Assembly: GCA_048013815.1 (NCBI GenBank)
Contig: CM106586.1
Coordinates: 10,416,001 to 10,480,000 of the forward strand
Reading direction: 5' to 3'
Length of the DNA stretch: 64,000 bases
From: Setoptus koraiensis
Lineage: Eukaryota > Arthropoda
Positions 24,728-36,114 of this stretch are shown here, piece by piece. Every line of letters begins with the position of its first letter. The stretch's first letter is position 1. A model generated the notes under the pieces. The model was not told where the DNA came from, ran no database searches, and saw only the letters and a list, made by a program, of their open reading frames with translations. Both the position numbers and the translations under genes were made by a program.

Positions 24728-25364
24728 GTGACTCGTCAGATTGTCGGCCAACTTGGCTCATACTTGACGGCGCAGCCCATTGAGCGCCGCTGGCGGCGGC
24801 GGCCAAGTTGCCGCCGGGATTAAAAAGACGGCCGGGATAAATCCAATTTAATGGCGACCATTTGAATGGAGCGACAACATTGTGATCACGGCGGCCATTG
24901 GATCAGATTGGATCATGCCAGTGAAAGGGCCTCAAATCCCGGTTTAATGAGATATGGTGCGCGCCAATTGAAATCAGACGCGCCGATATGCCGCCAGAGC
25001 GGCTTGGCGACACGATGCTGCCAGGCTAAGCTCGTCATGCCCAATACTGCACGTGATGAACGTGATTATTTTTTAGATTGTTTGTCGGTGGCGCCAGTTC
25101 ATTGTTGCGGGCACCATTTCGCTGGCCGCCGGGTTTTGGCTGAATTTTCGCGCCAGCCGAGCAGGCTATTTACGACGCGACACAACACAAACAAACGCAA
25201 AGTAAATAGTCGACTTTTGATCTGGCCCACAGTGCCTCTTTCCACAAGTGTTGTCCAGCGCAACGTCTTGACTAGGTGACACGAGTTAATAGCTGGCCGG
25301 CATCATAATCAGCGTTTAGCAGGCTCGCTCGCCAGCGCTGCGTCTGGCCGGCCGAAAACCGTTT

Positions 25365-25412
25365 CCCGAAGCTGGCCGAAGCTGGCCGAAGCTGGCCGAA
25401 ACTGGCCGAAAT
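25365..25412. repeat. 11-bp 'GCTGGCCGAA' minisatellite
   Basis: Four to five units of gctggccgaa(g), the last drifting to actggccgaaat, matching the core of the 14452 array. Confidence 0.9.
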
Positions 25413-26623
25413 TTGTCGCTGTCGACGCTCGTCTGGGGCCAAAATATGATCTGATGTGAGCGTGTGTGGGGCCCGTGTGAGGCCAATAATAAGCAGACGC
25501 TTGACTCGAGCGGCTTGAGCATTATGATGTGACTCGTGATGCCGAGCCGGCGATTGAGTAATTGTGGCGGTATGGTCCTATGCAACTTGCGCAACTCGCA
25601 AGCGTATTTAAGCTGTTAATCGTTATGGCGAACGTACCGTTGTTACGGCTCTTAATAGCACAATAAATCTTGTTTACCTGTCCGCCCTGCCGCCCGACGG
25701 GGCGGCCGGCCCAGCGCCGACGGCTCTGTCGCTGGCTGGCCGGCTGCTTGGCTCGGGCTGGCCGGCTGCTTGGCTCGGGCCCTCGCAGCGGACGGCCGAC
25801 GGGCCGAGGTCAACGGGTTGCGCGGGCCGTGTGCAGTTTATTTCAAGGGTGCATAAATTTTCGGGCATTCCAACGGGCATATCCTCACATGCTCACATGC
25901 TTGCGTCCTCATATCCTCACATGCCTGCATTGTCATATCCGCCGGCCGCTCGCCATAACAAGTCGCTCCGAACGAGCATTCAGAGCGAGCGTTTCGGCTG
26001 AATTTTCCCCAGCTCGCGCCAACCGGTCGTCGCTTGCCACAATGGATATCCACGGCACAATGCAAAGACACAGTTCTAATCGTTATTATGATAATCGTTA
26101 ACATTAACAACACAATGGCAGCATGATTTAATATACTCTCAAATGATAATAACTGGGCCCGCCAGCCAGCCAGCCAGCGTATCATAGATTGTCCCATTGT
26201 GCATGCGTGCGTTTTTTGCTCGTCGCTCTCGCTGGCCCCAAATTTACAAATCCAATCTGCAAACTGCGTCACTGTGTAGCTGCAGTTTGTCGGTGCATTC
26301 GTTGGGGGCGCCTCGCAACGTCTTGCCGGCTCGCAACGTCTTGCCAGCTCGAAACATCTGCCAGCAGCAGCATCATTTACGGCCTGGCGTTGTTGGCGCC
26401 CCTCGGAGATTATTCCAAATTACCTAGCTACGCATCGGCATTTCGCCCCCGCCCCCTCGCCGAATCAAAGATGATGCGAGCCAGAAGTAACGGCGCCTTG
26501 CCACCAAGATAAGAGATCCGAAACTGGATAACATCGGCCAAGCAATCGCCTAACTGGGCTCGGATATGCGCGCGCCCCCGGTTCTTTCATTGAGTCAGTG
26601 TATCAAAAGTCGCCCTTTACACT

Positions 26624-26730
26624 CACGCGCACACGCACACACACACACGCACACGCACACGCACACGCACACGCACACGCACACGCACACGCACACGCAC
26701 ACGCACACGCACACGCACACGCACACGCAC
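26624..26730. repeat. CACACG hexanucleotide microsatellite
   Basis: About sixteen nearly perfect CACACG units. Alternating purine/pyrimidine with CG steps is the kind of sequence that can adopt Z-DNA. Confidence 0.95.
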
Positions 26731-27436
26731 AAAACAATAATAATGCAATTTAACGAGCGTATCAAAATTAGATCGCGGAAACAGACCGAGCGCAGCGGCT
26801 CTGGTCGCAGCCACGAAAATAACTAAATGATTATAGGCGACAGATATAGACAGATAAGTTGACATTACTGGCGAGCCGGGCGCGCAATCGTTGCCGAGAG
26901 GGGCGCGCAATCATTGCCGAGAGGGGCCAGAAACAGCCCAAGTTGGCTCAGCCGGATCGCCAGACTAATAACGAACGTCTGTCCGTCTGAATAGCTCGCC
27001 GGCCGGGCTCGTGCGTTGTTACAATGCACGGCACATGTTAGAATAAAACATGTGTGCCGAGCCCCAAATCAAATAAAAATACGGACCGCCGGGCAGAGCG
27101 GGCCCCCGTGCGGGCCCGCCAACTGGGCAAGCTTGCCAGGCTCAATTAATGCCAAGAGTGGCCTGTGTGGCGCGCCTCGTTGTTGGCTCGGATAATGTGA
27201 GTCGGATCGGTGCAACTGGCTGCTGCCGGCGCCGGCGGGATCTCCGATGGCAGTCACCCGATCATGTTGCTAATTGTGCTTTCTTGGCGGCCGCCTTTGC
27301 CCAATCTCTGGCCAAATCATGCCAGCCGCCGCGTGGGCGGCCCACAATGGCTTGCGGGCGGCTTAGCGGGTCCGATTGCGCGCTGGCCTACGGCATTACC
27401 GGCGAGAGAGAGAGAGAGAGATGATTAACGCCACAT

Positions 27437-27493
27437 GATTAGGGAGAGATGATTAGCGAGAAATGATTAGGGGAGAGTTGATTAGGGAGGGAT
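27437..27493. repeat. 14-15 bp tandem repeat, four copies
   Basis: Units gattagggagagat, gattagcgagaaat, gattaggggagagtt, gattagggagggat, just after a GA run at 27404-27421. Confidence 0.9.
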
Positions 27494-29378
27494 GAGGCCC
27501 AGGTGAGTGTGGGCAACATTATGACGGTACCATAAATAATTCACACCCGCTCGCACACGATAATGCACGGCCGCGTCTAGTTAAACAGGTAGTGGTGGCG
27601 TTTTCTGCAGCGTGATTGTGTGTGAAAAATCGCCGCCGAAATTTTGCCGTTAGACAAGTGGCAATGCCCAGCGAAAATGTGCACTGTGTGTGGAAAAAAA
27701 AAACACTTAAGCGATAGAGCGTTAATTGGGGCTAGCTCGCCAAATGAGCTGATCGCCAGCCACTGTTCACAGTTGGGCGACACGTTGGAGAAATGTGTAC
27801 CGTAAATTCGGTAAATTCGGTAAATTTCGGGGGCTAATCTCGCCACGGTTTTCGAGCCGAAACGTACGACGCTGTTTTTTGTAGGCCGTTTTTCTCGTGT
27901 GAAAAATGAGCGTGAAAAAAGTGTGTGTGTGTGTGTTTGAGCCGAAATAAATTGTGAAATTGCAATCTATATTTTATTGATATAACAACAGACGGCACTT
28001 GTAATATGCGTTATATGCATGCAAATTATTTGCTTTGTTAATATGTTAATATTCATATATATATGATATAAGTCCCGCATAAATTAGGCGACGCTGCGGA
28101 AATTGCATGAGAAAAAAAAAGGAGCAAATCAATTGGGTGCGGGCTCGGCGCCGCATGCTATACGCAGATAATTCATGCATACATGCATAATATATTTTTG
28201 CGGCGGCCGCATATTGGCGCCCGAAAAACAGATATATGGACCGCATGTCATCGGTGGTTACTTTTTCGGCACTTTTGCACACATTGACGAGCACATGACG
28301 ATTTTTTGGGTGGCAAGCGGCCAAGAATCGGCCTGGCTCGGCTAATTTTGCAAAATGATCGGCTAATATCGCGATTTGCGATTCGCGATTCGCGAATGAT
28401 TCGCGCTCGACATATCGAGGCGCCATCGGAGGCACAGTGTGTGACGCTGTCAGAATTACTAAATTGACTACATTGGCAAATCGCGCCAACAAACAAGCAA
28501 ACCAATTTTTTTTCTCTCTCCAATTTCCAATTTCGGCTCGCCGAAATGGCGAAATGCCGAAAAAAGTCACCGAAAGCATCACTCACACCATCAGCTTTAT
28601 TTTGCGTCAACTTTGTTCACAGTTTGATAATTGTCAGCGTTGTTTTCGTTGTTGTTTATTATCCGCCACATCGCGCCACTAGTTTATGCGGCGACGAAAA
28701 ATGAGCAGCGGCCAGGCCGCACATCACGCATCAAAAATATAAAAATATAAAAATAAGAAGAATACACAAATACACAAAATATACGAAAAGAGTATACAAA
28801 TGAGCGTCGACACTAATATAAAGTAGTTTGTTTTGTTTGCTAGCTAACGCACATATTATGTAAATGTTCGATGATAGAAATGTCACAGCAAGAAACAAGA
28901 AATATTTATACTAGTATCATCAAAAAAGCATAAGGAACTGGAAGAAGAGATTTGTTGCTGCTTTTGTTGCCAATTGGCATGCCCATTACACACAAATGCA
29001 CTGATGTCGTTACGGGAATTATCCGTCCAGCTGGCCGGGCGCGTTTAAAAAGCGACGACGTCGACTCGTTTTCGAAAACGACGACGTTTTATACTCGTTT
29101 TTGCGCGCAAACCGCAACGGCCCGAAATGGCGCTTACATTGCATTAAATAGACAGAGATAGATACATTTGCAGAATGTTCAATCTTTTCGCTCGCCCAAA
29201 CAACCGAATGAGATAAAGAGACTGCGTTGCTTCCGTTACTTCAATTTGTTGTTGCGGTTTGCCGGATAACCAACCACCAGCATCAACAACAACGCCTGGC
29301 GAGTCAGTTGTGGCAACAGCGGCCACAACAAAACATCAATCCCACTGTCTATATAAATCAGATTGTGTTGCATCATCT

Positions 29379-29379
<1 letters not shown>

Positions 29380-29435
<56 letters not shown>

Positions 29436-29443
29436 GCTGCTGT
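29380..29443. repeat. GTT triplet microsatellite
   Basis: About nineteen perfect TTG/GTT units, then GCTGCTG. Confidence 0.95.
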
Positions 29444-30043
29444 TATCAGTGTGCGGATATCAGTTGTGTGAGCATATCAGTTGCGAGGGGCGCCCATTGC
29501 GACATACTGCTACTGGTTGTAATAGAATCTGTCTGTTTGAATTGCAGATTAGATATATCTCGTTGGGGCTGTCAGCCTTGATCAGCAATCATCAATCAAT
29601 GGCACTATTACTACGAGAGATCATTAGTGCACGGTAGCGCGAATAATAGTATTGAATGGGTTTACTTATTTGGCTATTCTGGCATGCACTTTCAACGATT
29701 TGCGTGGGCAGCTGGGGCCCCATGAGACCAGTTTGCCAAGTCGGCCAGTTTGGTTTTTGAGCAGTTTGAGGGGGAGGGGGGAGCCAAATTGGCCGACTCA
29801 ACAACAACCATCCGACAGCGATTCGCGAATGCCCAAAATGCCAATTTGCTGAGTTAAGTGAGTACAAATATGGCCGCTCAGGGCCGCTGGTCAATCTGTC
29901 GCTGGTCAAATTCATTCAATTATGTATGCAACAGAGAGATAATTTCGCTGATAATTCAATATGCTCTCTCTCTCTGAATCGATCGCACCGCCAGCTCGCT
30001 GATTGTTTTGGTCAGGTGACGTTGTGTTGATTTTGAGGCCGTT

Positions 30044-30073
30044 TGTCGCCGATATCGTCGGATATCGGCGACA
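30044..30073. repeat. 13-bp perfect hairpin with 4-nt loop
   Basis: TGTCGCCGATATC (30044-30056), loop gtcg, GATATCGGCGACA (30061-30073). It is the closest of the strong hairpins to the receptor gene, about 1.2 kb upstream. Confidence 0.96.
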
Positions 30074-31310
30074 CACGGCGAGCAACAAACGAGTCGACTA
30101 GGGTTCCGAGTAACCATTAGTATTAATGTGATTTTGTGGGCCGTTCAACTGGTCTCGGTGTCTCAATCTCGTGGCCAATCGTCTATTGCAATGCACGAAT
30201 TGTTTGTGGGGCAAGAAGTGAGAATTTTTGTCTGAGTGAGTGGATTATCAAGATGGATAAACAATTGGATTAACTGTAGTCTATAGATAGAGTGCTAAGA
30301 AGCGACTAACGCACGCAGACTTTCATGTCTAATTTATTCCTCTTACGCTGGTGGATCTTTCTTTCCAATTTCTTTCTTTCCAATTTCTGTTTTATTTGAT
30401 GGCTAAAAAAGTGAGCTCTCACTTGCTTTTTTTCAAGTGACTTTCACAAAAAACTACTCCATGGCGCGCGTTACCTTACTAGATTGTCGACCGGGATCAG
30501 CTAGCGGCAGCCGGGCCCCCCTAGCGCCGTCGTTTCGTTATTGCGTTCACGCATGAATTTGTGAATGTGTGAATTAATATTTTATGAGCGACCTTATCAA
30601 GCTCTGTTGTCTCGTTGCCACAGACTATGGATTTAAATCTAATTTAACTTAATTCGCCTCTAATCTTCACATGTATGTCTTACACAGTACAATACAGGAG
30701 TAATGTTCATTCATTGGATTCATTAATTGGATGCTGAACGGCTTTCAACGGGACCTCTACAACAAAGTGCTCATTCGTGAATATCCATACAGAAGCGATA
30801 AATTTTTGGCGGACATTTTTGTGGAGAATCATAATAATCACACATTATGCGCTCATTATCACTCACATCGTCACGAGCAACTGCCCATCTATCTATGACG
30901 CAATTGCCATTGTCTATCGACTGGATAACAGCAACAACTGGAAATCTTGAAATCAATTAAAATTAAGAAAATTTTTCACTCACAAGCTACGCACAATTTG
31001 AATGTGAAAACAACCCGAAACAAAAAATATTTACATGATTGCGACACCAACATTCAAAGTAGAACATTCTAGCAAGGGGCACTATCATTGCATCATTGAC
31101 AATCGGTGATAGTTGATGCGATAAATTAAAGTAATACAAAGAAAGAATTAGAACACACAAATCGACAAATTCAGTTTATCCAAAACAATCAACAGCATCA
31201 TAGATAGATCACAGAACAAGTGATTCGTTCGTCATAAGAATAAATCCACTCACTTCCGGTTTGAAAATTCGCTCACTGCCACACACATACACACACACAC
31301 ACAGTCTAGA

Positions 31311-33311
31311 GTGATGAGTCGTTTCGCCCCAGCAAACGACACTGGATTGCCTGTATTTAGCTACATGGCGGCACCATTTACTAACTCAACTAGCGGCGGC
31401 GGCGAAATTATTCCGGTGCCGCACCATCATGATCAACAAGCAGCCAGCATATTGAATGATAACAGTCTAATAGCTGACGATGGCGAGTCGGCCATCGATT
31501 TGCGATCGCCCATTAATTTAATTATATTAATTATATTGATCAGTATTATATTTGTATCTATAGTGGGCAATTGTTTAGTATGTGTGGCCATATTCACAGA
31601 TAGACGCTTGAGGAAATTAGGCAACGCTTTTATAGTATCATTAGCTATTGCCGATTTATTTGTCAGCTGTTTAGTGATGACATTTGCCTTATGTAACGAA
31701 CTGATGAATTATTGGATGTTTGGCTCGTGGTTTTGTGACGTGTGGATCAGTTTTGATGTAATGTGTTGCACTGCTAGCATATTGAATTTGTGCGCCATCA
31801 GTCTAGATAGATTTATACACATAAAAGATTGTTTATTATATAATCAATATATGACAAAACGAGTGGCCATAAGCGCCGTTATGGCCATTTGGTTCATTTC
31901 CGCTTTGGTGTCGTTCGTGCCAATAGGTATGAGCTGGCACAGGCCGCCTACGTCGCCGTTAATTGCCTCTACGACGGGGGCGCCCGTTGCAACACAGAAT
32001 GGCACGCACTCAATTGAACTGGACACAAATTCAGTCACCATTGAGGACACGGGCAGCGGCCCTGAAAATGGGGCCAAAGTGCGAAAGAAACGCGACAACG
32101 ACAACATATTGGAACAATTGTCGCCCTTCGACCAATTTGATAATAGTTATCTCGGTGATGATGATGCAACAAACAACAATTTTAACACCAACGAGACCCC
32201 GTCGTCATATCCATCTACTGCTGCGGCTGCTGCTACCGCCAGTGGCGGCCCCTACGAGATAAGTAGCGACAACAATAGTGATAGAGTCGCGGGCTTGCGA
32301 GCCGCGGCCCGGCCCCGCCACCCAAGCCAGCAACAACAGCACACAACAAATACCCTGCCCCTGGTGCTAGCCAGAGAGCACAGAACGGCTCGGCTGAGAT
32401 TGAGGCAATTAGAGGCAGGCGACAATTATGAGGGCGACGCCGACGCCGCTGAAGTGGGCGGCCGACGTAAGCCGATTAATAGCATTGTTAATTCCAATAG
32501 AAAACAAGAAAGAATTCAATCTGTGATACAGCAACAACAGCACCAACAACAACAGGCGGGCCCCTCAAACGCACTCAATCACATTGGCGATCATATCAGC
32601 AGCAGTGGCAGCGGCAATTTGGGCCACATTGCGACGCCAACAAACGCGCAGACGCTAGCCAACGACCCTAGGCGCCCCCGACCCGACAACGGCCCCACCG
32701 GCGCGCAGGTGATACCAGCGGCTATCGATAGTAATAACAAGATTAATGAAAACTCATTGGACGAATCTCTCGAATTGATCTCAACATCGCCAGTAGCGGG
32801 CCCAGCGGCACAGCCAGAGCAACGACAGGCAAAGCATTTAGGTCTGGACAGCGACAGCCCGGCACTCGTCACCACAACTGTCGATGCGACATACGCCAGC
32901 GTGGCGCCCTCTCCCGGGGGGCCAGCAGCATCAGGCCAGGTGATATCGGTGGGCCGGCAGCAACAACAGCAGCAGCAACAACAGCAGCAGCAACAGCAGC
33001 AGCAACAACAACGCCAACAACAACGGCAACAACGGCGCCGCTCAACAGCTCGTGATATGGGCGCCCCCGCAAGCACCAAGACCCAGGTCAAGGTGGCGCT
33101 GCCACAATGTGCCTTCGTTTTAACTCCGACATACGCAGTTATCAGCTCCACTATAAGCTTTTATATACCGTGCATCATAATGTTGGGCCTGTATTCGCGA
33201 CTGTTCGCTTGCGCTAGGCGCCACGTCAAGAACATACAAGCCATCACAAAGATACAAACATTCAATAACCAACTGGACAGGTCAGCTGGCGTCGCGTCGC
33301 CCGACCAACAA

Positions 33312-33358
<47 letters not shown>

Positions 33359-35258
33359 ACTACAAAAACAACAACAGCAACAACCGCAACAGCAGCCACA
33401 ACAACAGGTCGCTCTGCAAATAGACCAGCAACAGCTCAAGAGCTCGGCCACCGCGGTCACCTATATGGAGGGCCGCACGGGCAGCGTTTCCGCCCACATT
33501 GTGCACACCACCAAGATACCCGGCGGCGGCGCCGCCGCCGCGCCCGTAACAACGGCACCAACCCCAAAAGCGCCAAGTGCCAACAAGCGCAACAAGCCGG
33601 ACGGAAATAACAACTGTCAGTTGTTGTTGTTGCCGGAAACTAACAGGCAGCAGCGCAACGGGCGCCAACAGCGCCAACGAACGGCCAACACAAACAACAA
33701 CAGCAAGAGCTCTGTCAAGATCAAGTGGCTCAAATCAAAAATGAACGGCCGATTCAACAAATGGAGCAGCCTCAACATTCCAGCCCACGAGGGGCCCCAG
33801 GCCGGCGCGGCGCCATGCTCGAAAAGCAAGAGCGAGCAAGACGAGCAGCGAGATCAGAAGAGGTCTTCGTCAGTGGACGAGCTAACGGGATTGTTGGACG
33901 ACTGTGCGCATCCCAACCAACCTCAAACGCAACCACAATCACAACTACAGCCACAAACACAAATAGAGATAGTAACGCCAACTGACAGAAACAACAACAA
34001 CAACACCGAGATTGAAGAAATAGAGTCAGTGGAGATGGAAATGGCCATAGACGATGCAAGTGACATCGGTGCCAATGACAACCAAATCCAATTGACCACT
34101 ATGACAATGATCAGCAGTGACGCAATTAATTGTATGGCAGCAAACATAAACAGCAACAACAACAACAGTCAGCTGATGTCGGCTGCAAACAATAATCAGC
34201 TGTTCGGAGAGCCAATAGTTAATAAGATGATCAATAGGAATAAACAAGACAGAAATAATCATCGCCAATATCGTAATGTCAAAGACGTCAAACAGCAATG
34301 GATAGAGCAGCAGCAGCAACAACAACAACAAGAGCAACAACTGCACAATAACAACCAACCGACAAGCTCGCTGGCAGACGATCAGCCGTTTCCGGAAGTA
34401 GGGGGCTCGGGTTCGCCGCCTGGTGGCCAGCTGGCCGAGCTTGGCCAGTGTGACAAGGCGGATAGATTTAAAAGTTTGGACCATCCCAAGTTGTTGGCTG
34501 GCATCATTGATAATTTTGTAGATGAGAAAACAACAAACATGATAAAAAGTGATAATCAATTGGTCAGTCCAAATAGCAAATTCCAGCAAACGCAAACGAA
34601 ATGTGTTGGCCAGCAAAAGAGTGAATCGCCAGCAAACGATTTCTATACTACGAGCGCCAATAGCAAACAAAACAACGCCAGAACACTGGCCAATGGGGCC
34701 CAATACAATGCCGATGTGCAAATGTCCAGCCAGAGTAGCAACAAAAACAACACCAACAACGGCCATCATCAGGCCGCCACTCACAAGGCCGCCATAACAT
34801 TGGGCATAATCATGGGCACCTTCCTGTTTTGCTGGGTACCATTTTTCTGTCTCAACATTATCAAGGCCTTTTGTCATGACTGCATACCTAGCTCGGTTTT
34901 TCGCGCCTTCACCTGGCTGGGCTACGCAAACAGTGCGCTCAATCCCATTATTTATGGTATACATAATAGTGAATTTAGGAATGCCTTTAATAGGATATTT
35001 TTCAAGCATCTCAGATGGCATCAGGCGAGCAATTTCAGAGCCTCCAGCTACTACAATGACCTGCAGCATGTTGCCAGAAATCGCCTACATGGACGCCACA
35101 ACAACAACAACAACAACAATAATACTAATACTAATAATGCCGATAGCAATAACAGCAACGCTAATAACGGGGGCTCACAGAGAACACACAGCAATAACCG
35201 ATCGCCCTTGATTAATCAACAACAGCGACGTGAGCAAGACACTTTCAACAGATACTAA
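31311..35258 (+). CDS. Dop1R1: D1-like dopamine receptor (Dop1R1 type), intronless, with giant loops
   Basis: A single open frame of 1315 residues. Conserved parts match arthropod Dop1R1: TM1 67-94 (GNCLV), TM2 with SLAIADLFV, TM3 with amine-binding Asp149 and DRF at 166-168 followed by IHIKD, TM4 ending VSFVPI and WHRP at 209-212, TM5 with Ser612, Ser613 and Ser616, TM6 CWVPFF at 1174-1179, TM7 NPIIY at 1211-1215. Such receptors are plasma-membrane GPCRs that bind dopamine and usually couple to Gs. Cys142 and Cys600 are the expected TM3-loop 2 disulfide pair. Odd: loop 2 spans about 213-607 instead of some 30 residues, with polyGln near 550-575 and RKKR at 258-261. Loop 3 runs about 633-1156 with polyGln near 666-695. 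No stop or splice site is needed to join the helices. The N-terminus has N-glycosylation sites (NDT, NST). AATAAA lies at 35445-35450. The subtype is by recognition, not alignment. Confidence 0.92.
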
Positions 35259-36114
35259 CGAGATATTTACGTTATTGTTCGCGTTACGTAAGAGAGTTGT
35301 TGCTTCTGTTGTTGCATTGTTTGCAATGTTTTTACACGAGCTACAACAAGAGTATACCAACATCAGCAGCCAAATTAATGAGCAGATGTACAACAACCAT
35401 CTAACCCATTAAAATGTCTATAATAATTATTAATAATGATATTTAATAAACACATCTCAACCAGATCTCTCTATCAGTAAGCGCACCACTATGTGACCAA
35501 CATTTAATCGTTTGAACCAACTGCGGGCAGCTTGATTGAACGCTAGTTGTTCTCATAATATTTTGTGATGATTTGATCAATCGATGATCGATCAGATCGA
35601 AGAAGAGCGTTTAATAATACAAAAAGAAAACGGTCATCCATACTATCTGTCTCGGCCGAAATGTTCTATTGCTAGCAAATTCGGTTCACTTATTTCTAGC
35701 CAAACACAGACATATTTCAGCTAAAAAGTCATTCAAAGTAATACAATGCTGAGCATGGTTCTCACACTGTTAACCGTCCACATTAAGCTAAAACTGGTCA
35801 TTACCTTTATAGTTTCTACGATCTTTATGGAGTTTCGGGAGCGCTTTTTTTCAACTTGAGCACACTTCCGTTTTCATTTGGTGCTTCCTAAACTCTTCTC
35901 TTATGATGACATACACGGATAATGTTACAATCAAAGACTAGCTCAAAATGCAACGAGGGTGAAAAAAAAAGATTATCCTTACACGAACCACAAATGTTTG
36001 TTAAAGCACAAACCACTTTGAAGAATGGCCGTAAAAGATTATTCGTCCTCTACTACGATGGCGTGCAATGTTTTCATTATATTTACTTGGTTATTTGTTT
36101 AATTTTTATTTGTA
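35259..36114. other. Intergenic: receptor 3' UTR and convergent gene end
   Basis: AATAAA at 35445-35450 probably ends the receptor transcript. The TTTATT at 36105-36110 (AATAAA on the minus strand) serves the next, convergent gene. No other gene is seen. Confidence 0.6.

Larger units (their letters stand above)
24728..31310. other. GC-rich to mixed non-coding block upstream of the dopamine receptor
   Basis: No supported protein gene. Repeats at 25365, 26624, 27437 and 29380; a 13-bp perfect hairpin at 30044. Base composition turns more AT-rich after about 27.5 kb. The last 300 bp before the receptor start hold a CA run ending 'cacacag', which is either 5' UTR or an acceptor with a poor pyrimidine tract. 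A pyrimidine-rich 15-bp duplication lies at 30358-30387. Confidence 0.6.

Noticed and set aside
28046-28582. 178-codon minus-strand frame
   Set aside because: No domain, and adjacent to palindromic TTCGCGAAT words; composition like its surroundings.
3514-31310. CRISPR array or bacterial insert in the GC-rich block
   Set aside because: Repeats are contiguous without unique spacers, and there is no bacterial gene, ribosome-binding-site pattern or cas gene.
2038-31310. Transposon, retroelement or virus-like fossil in the desert
   Set aside because: No transposase, reverse transcriptase or other element protein text in any frame, and no long terminal repeats seen; small hairpins alone are not enough.
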